64,000 nucleotides of DNA, taken from assembly GCA_038749025.1 (NCBI GenBank), contig JBCDIL010000003.1, positions 1-64,000 on the forward strand, in the 5' to 3' direction. This DNA comes from JBCAXA01 sp038749025 (GTDB taxonomy: Bacteria > Pseudomonadota > Gammaproteobacteria > Steroidobacterales > Woeseiaceae). The translations under genes were made by a program, and so were the position numbers. The stretch's first letter is position 1; every line of letters begins with the position of its first letter. Positions 61,191-64,000 of this stretch are shown one piece after another. A model generated the notes under the pieces. It saw only the letters and a list, made by a program, of their open reading frames with translations. It made no database searches and was not told where the DNA came from.

Positions 61191-62056
61191 CGCTCGTCGT
61201 TAAGCCAACGATCCTCGAACGCGTGGACATCGCCAAAGCCGAGCATCTGGCACATGTCCTGAAAGTCGAAGTGGTCAATATCCGGGTGGCGCGTTGTTCC
61301 CGTCGCTTTGAAATGCAGAAACGACTTTTCGACAGCCGCCATGGCTGACAATGCGCTCATTGCTGGAAAGATGGCTGCCGAGTAACCAACGTCAATAAGC
61401 TCGTCGCGTGACAGTAAAGGCGTCGACCCACCATTCGCCATGTTGGCTAACAACGGCGCGTCAATGATTTGGCAGGCTTTACGCATCTCATCGACGCTCT
61501 CCAGAGCCTCGACAAAAACCACATCGGCCCCGGCCTCGGCATAGGCCTGGCCTCTTTCAATCGCCGCGTTGAGGCCGTGATTGCTACGGGCATCCGTTCG
61601 AGCAATCAAAAGCATGTCGGCATCGCTGCGCGCATCGAGCGCGACACCGATCTTCTGCACCATCTCTTCCATCGGGATGACCTGGCGCCGGCCGACGTGG
61701 CCGCACTGCTTCGGAAACACTTGGTCCTCGAATTGGAAACCCGACACGCCGACTTTTTCGTAGCCTTTGACAGTGTGGTGCAGATTCAACAGCGCACCGT
61801 AGCCGGTGTCGGCGTCGGCGATCACCGGGGCTTCGGCGAGCTCACAGACCTGGCCGACGCGGTTCAGCATATCGGTGTAGGTCGCAATACCGGCATCCGG
61901 CAAACCGAGGTACGAGGCCGTTAGCCAATAGCCCGATGCGTAGACGGCATCGAAGCCAACCCGGTTGGCGATTTTGACCGACATCATGTCGAACACGCCC
62001 GGTGCCGCGATAAAGTCGCGGCGCTTAAGCGCTTGGCGAAGTGCGGGGTCTGCCAT
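61187..62056 (-). CDS. Isocitrate lyase / PEP mutase family C-C lyase
   Basis: The 289-residue TIM-barrel protein has DADTGYG (D81-A-D83, metal-binding aspartates), FEDQ (109-112) and FPKQC118-GHVGRR, i.e. the K-x-C-G-H catalytic loop with its cysteine intact. That favours a lyase of the methylisocitrate/2,3-dimethylmalate type over PEP mutase or oxaloacetate decarboxylase, which lack the cysteine. It splits a 2-hydroxy-dicarboxylic acid to a keto acid plus succinate- or propionate-like acid. Third gene of MT4-S4-lyase, 3 bp after S4. Confidence 0.85.
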   Translation of the reverse strand: MADPALRQALKRRDFIAAPGVFDMMSVKIANRVGFDAVYASGYWLTASYLGLPDAGIATYTDMLNRVGQVCELAEAPVIADADTGYGALLNLHHTVKGYEKVGVSGFQFEDQVFPKQCGHVGRRQVIPMEEMVQKIGVALDARSDADMLLIARTDARSNHGLNAAIERGQAYAEAGADVVFVEALESVDEMRKACQIIDAPLLANMANGGSTPLLSRDELIDVGYSAAIFPAMSALSAMAAVEKSFLHFKATGTTRHPDIDHFDFQDMCQMLGFGDVHAFEDRWLNDER

Positions 62057-62059
62057 GCT

Positions 62060-62338
62060 TTACTCCGATAAGTCGCTGATTAGGCGTTCGATCAAGTCGG
62101 TCTTGGTTTGCAAGCGCTGTGCTTGCTCATCCGCGTCTGGCGCGAATGAATCGATCTCGTCGTCGCTAAGAACGCCGTGCTTGACCAACAATTGTTCTTG
62201 GGTCCGCAATCGATCGCGTAACACCGCAACCTCCATGGCGAGACGCAGCAGCGCGGCAACGGTTTGGTCTTGGGTTAGCTCGGTGAGCTGTCGCGGGCGC
62301 GCTAGCCGCTCCGGCAGTCCATCGGAACGGTCGCTCAT
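62060..62338 (-). CDS. Small helical partner protein S4 of the methyltransferase module
   Basis: A 92-residue acidic helical protein. Core: MEVAVLRDRLRTQE, then DDEIDSFAPDAD, then TDLIERLI, aligning with S1-S3. Its ATG overlaps the MT4 stop (ATGA, 62335-62338) and it ends 3 bp before the lyase gene. It has Ala where the others have Gln before the Pro of the central motif. Inferred partner of MT4. Confidence 0.75.
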   Translation of the reverse strand: MSDRSDGLPERLARPRQLTELTQDQTVAALLRLAMEVAVLRDRLRTQEQLLVKHGVLSDDEIDSFAPDADEQAQRLQTKTDLIERLISDLSE

Positions 62339-63465
62339 GCGCCGCCACCCGGCGCTCGCGCGCCGAAGATATGGAAGACGCCGCTGCCCAGCGGGTCGTA
62401 ATCGGCGAAGACGTTATCGGCGTCGAAGCCAGCCGCGATCAGTTCGTCGGCCATGCGCATGTCAGCGAAACCCGTCCAGAACGGCTCGCCGTTATTAACC
62501 ACTTGCCAATTGTTGGTGACTTGTTTGGGTACGGGAATTTGGCCCGGCTGATAGGGCGTATCGCCGTTCAGGAACACACCGCCCGGCGCAAGCAACCGAT
62601 GCGCCTCGCGCATGATGCCCGGCACAATGTCATGCCAGGTCTCGTGGAACAGTATGTTCGACACGATCAAGTCGAACGACCCGGCCTCGAAGCCAGTATC
62701 ACGCGCATCGGCTTGCCGGAAATGGATCGCATGGCCGTTATCTTCGGCCCAGGTGTGTGCGAAATTGAGCAGCGGTGCGGACAGGTCGACACCGTGAACC
62801 TCGGCGTCCGGAAACGCTAGCTTGAACGCGACAGTCTCGGTACCGGGGCCGCAGCCCAAATCAAGAATACGCTTCGGTTGAATGTCGCCGAATCGTCGTT
62901 TGACGGCCTCTAGCAGATAGAACCCCATGCCCGGTGCACCGGTTGCGGCACCGGTTGATAGCCCTTTGGCAGCACGGTAGAGCTCAACGGTTCCAAAGTA
63001 CCGAAGTCCGGTCAACAGTGAGTCACCGACCGAATCGAAATACCCGCCGGGTTGGCGATGGATCTCCACGTCGCGAATCGGCGTCGGCAGCTCAAGATCC
63101 GGGTTTAGCGTTAGGCTACCGATGGGCTCGTCTATAGCCGCACGACGCGACTGAAACTCAGGCAAAACGCGGCAACAGGTGTCGTTGACGGTCTCCCACA
63201 TCAAATCTTGTGAGGTAAACACAGTCGCACCCCACAACTGATAGAGCAAACGGTTGCTTAGCGCGTCGCGGCCCTCATCCCGATCCGCCGGTGCGTGGCC
63301 ATGCTCGGCCGCATAGGCCGGCGCCGCAACGTTGTCGTAATCCGCGGCAAGCTTCCCTTCGAGCGGACCGTTCAGATAAGCCTTGAGCGCGCCGACGAAC
63401 TGCTGACGCGCATTTTCGTCGTGATTCGGCCGGTAAGCTGCAGCCAACGATCCGTGCTCCGCCAT
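62335..63465 (-). CDS. Class I methyltransferase with unusual N-terminal domain (MT4)
   Basis: The 376-residue protein (ATG 63465 after AGAGGAG) is closest to MT1: HDENARQQF near residue 15, PADRDE near 59, LMWETVNDTCC near 88, NPDLELP then E134-I-H-R-Q-P-G-G-Y142, motif I D202-L-G-C-G-P-G, VDLS, and NILFHETWHD near 263. First gene of the MT4-S4-lyase operon; divergent from the methylaspartate ammonia-lyase gene across a 192-bp gap with a perfect palindrome. Acceptor unknown. Confidence 0.84.
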   Translation of the reverse strand: MAEHGSLAAAYRPNHDENARQQFVGALKAYLNGPLEGKLAADYDNVAAPAYAAEHGHAPADRDEGRDALSNRLLYQLWGATVFTSQDLMWETVNDTCCRVLPEFQSRRAAIDEPIGSLTLNPDLELPTPIRDVEIHRQPGGYFDSVGDSLLTGLRYFGTVELYRAAKGLSTGAATGAPGMGFYLLEAVKRRFGDIQPKRILDLGCGPGTETVAFKLAFPDAEVHGVDLSAPLLNFAHTWAEDNGHAIHFRQADARDTGFEAGSFDLIVSNILFHETWHDIVPGIMREAHRLLAPGGVFLNGDTPYQPGQIPVPKQVTNNWQVVNNGEPFWTGFADMRMADELIAAGFDADNVFADYDPLGSGVFHIFGARAPGGGA

Positions 63466-63547
63466 TGACGGTCTCCTCTCTTGATATAGCGAGCTAGAAG
63501 GATATACGGAACGCGCTGAAGCCGTGAGCCCGCTTGGCTATAACTGT

Positions 63548-63564
63548 CATCGAAATCTTCGATG
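63548..63564. promoter_or_regulatory. Palindrome CATCGAA-ATC-TTCGATG in divergent promoter
   Basis: A perfect 7+3+7 inverted repeat midway between MT4 and the ammonia-lyase gene, with GCTATAA (63537-63543) beside it and TATGCATA (63571-63578) further on. GCTATAA also occurs at 28179 before MT2. Probable regulator-binding region of both divergent genes. Confidence 0.45.
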
Positions 63565-63657
63565 CAAAGGTATGCATAGGACCCCGCACGCAATCTATAC
63601 ATAGAGTCATCGCGGGCGGCGATAATCGGTAGCCTCCGAACGCCGAGACTGACTACT

Positions 63658-64000
63658 GTGGAAATTGTCGCCGCCCGTTTCGTTGCCGGCAGTGCTGCTT
63701 ACTACTTCGATGACCAAACTGCGATTCGGCACGGCGCCCGCGAGGATGGCTTCCTCTACCGCGGCGAGCCGGAAACAACCGGGTTTACCGATATCCGGCA
63801 ACCCGGCGAAACGGTCTCGGTGCTGTTGCAACTCGCTGATGGTAGCTGGGCAGTCGGTGACTGCTGCGCGGTTCAATACGCGGGTGCTGGCGGCCGCGAC
63901 CCACTGTTCAACGCCGCCCAGCAGGTTGCTGTTCTAGAGACCACTGTCGCGCCGCTGTTGCTCGGTCGCGATACCGATACCCTTAGCGGGATACTGGACG
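63658..64000 (+). CDS. Methylaspartate ammonia-lyase, N-terminal part (runs off window)
   Basis: The open frame from GTG 63658 continues to the window end (114 residues visible, no stop). The segments VAGSAAYYFDDQTAI, DGFLYRGEPETTGF, SVLLQLADGSWAVGDCCAVQY and SGAGGRDPLF-like AGAGGRDPLFNAAQ correspond to the N-terminal capping domain of methylaspartate ammonia-lyase (enolase superfamily), which converts 3-methylaspartate to mesaconate plus ammonia. Catalytic Mg and Lys residues lie in the missing part. It is divergent from the MT4 operon, whose last gene is a C-C lyase for a related dicarboxylic acid. A GTG start is used; no closer ATG is present. Confidence 0.88.
   Translation, partial: MEIVAARFVAGSAAYYFDDQTAIRHGAREDGFLYRGEPETTGFTDIRQPGETVSVLLQLADGSWAVGDCCAVQYAGAGGRDPLFNAAQQVAVLETTVAPLLLGRDTDTLSGILD

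Noticed and set aside
1..64000. CRISPR, tRNA, rRNA or phage elements
   Set aside because: No repeat-spacer array, tRNA-like cloverleaf or structural RNA was seen, and no integrase or transposase domain appears among the proteins.

Overview
The window is a 64 kb stretch of bacterial chromosome with moderately high GC. Gene families and style suggest a Gram-negative, probably a marine or soil gammaproteobacterium: one TonB-dependent outer-membrane receptor, Tat- and lipobox-bearing exported proteins, three LysR regulators, a GGDEF cyclase and many MFS carriers. The taxonomic guess is inference only. There are no rRNA or tRNA genes, CRISPR arrays, phage genes or transposases, so it reads as a resident catabolic/accessory region. 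Genes are tightly packed, with many ATGA, GTGA, TAATG and TAGTG start/stop overlaps, and four convergent pairs share stop codons.

Layout. 1-7711: a cut-off serine beta-lactamase-fold hydrolase; an ECF sigma factor, a membrane anti-sigma-like protein and a secreted TPR-CHAT (caspase-like) protein in one operon; a lower-GC orphan lipoprotein; two small exported or membrane proteins. 7760-12325: a vanadium-dependent haloperoxidase with all six family active-site residues, a pair of REP-like repeats, and two convergent Tat-exported DUF1838 proteins. 12639-19586: 'cassette A' (FAD monooxygenase, methyltransferase, small helical protein, VAO/PCMH-type FAD oxidase) followed by a TonB receptor. 19601-25430: LysR, MFS carrier, alpha/beta hydrolase, and a lipoprotein with two tandem beta-lactamase-fold domains. 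25451-32056: a second methyltransferase + small protein + flavoprotein operon, a GPH-type carrier, LysR and a diguanylate cyclase. 32100-43171: MarR and siderophore-interacting protein around a perfect 15-bp palindrome, a cupin/OCD/ALDH/NmrA operon, prpE with a Spinster-like carrier, and an ALDH/hydrolase pair. 43407-50707: 'cassette B' (PhyH dioxygenase + small protein; LysR; methyltransferase, FAD oxidase, FAD monooxygenase, Zn alcohol dehydrogenase). 50666-59491: an eight-gene minus-strand operon (FAD hydroxylase, AMDase-like protein, PuuE-like deacetylase, PAP/fibrillin-like protein, GPH carrier, GMC oxidoreductase, hydrolase, KMO-like monooxygenase). 59652-64000: an ALDH, a fourth methyltransferase + small protein + isocitrate-lyase-family operon, and the start of a methylaspartate ammonia-lyase gene.

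Working picture. Import (TonB receptor, five MFS carriers), ring or side-chain oxidation (five FAD monooxygenases, two VAO-type oxidases, a PhyH dioxygenase, GMC and Zn dehydrogenases, three ALDHs), hydrolysis, C-C cleavage and CoA activation all point to catabolism of an organic, probably oxygenated aromatic or terpenoid-like, substrate; its identity cannot be read from the sequence.

The main novelty is a four-times repeated module: a paralogous class I methyltransferase with an unusual N-terminal region (a D/E-I/F-H-x-x-P/T-G-G-Y/W motif) and an ILxHE motif after the SAM site, together with an 82-121-residue helical protein sharing an E-[LV]-x-x-x-[KR]-D-R ... [YFW]-x-[PS] core. In three of the four copies the small gene lies directly between the methyltransferase and a different oxidoreductase or lyase, which suggests an obligate accessory subunit of an undescribed enzyme system.
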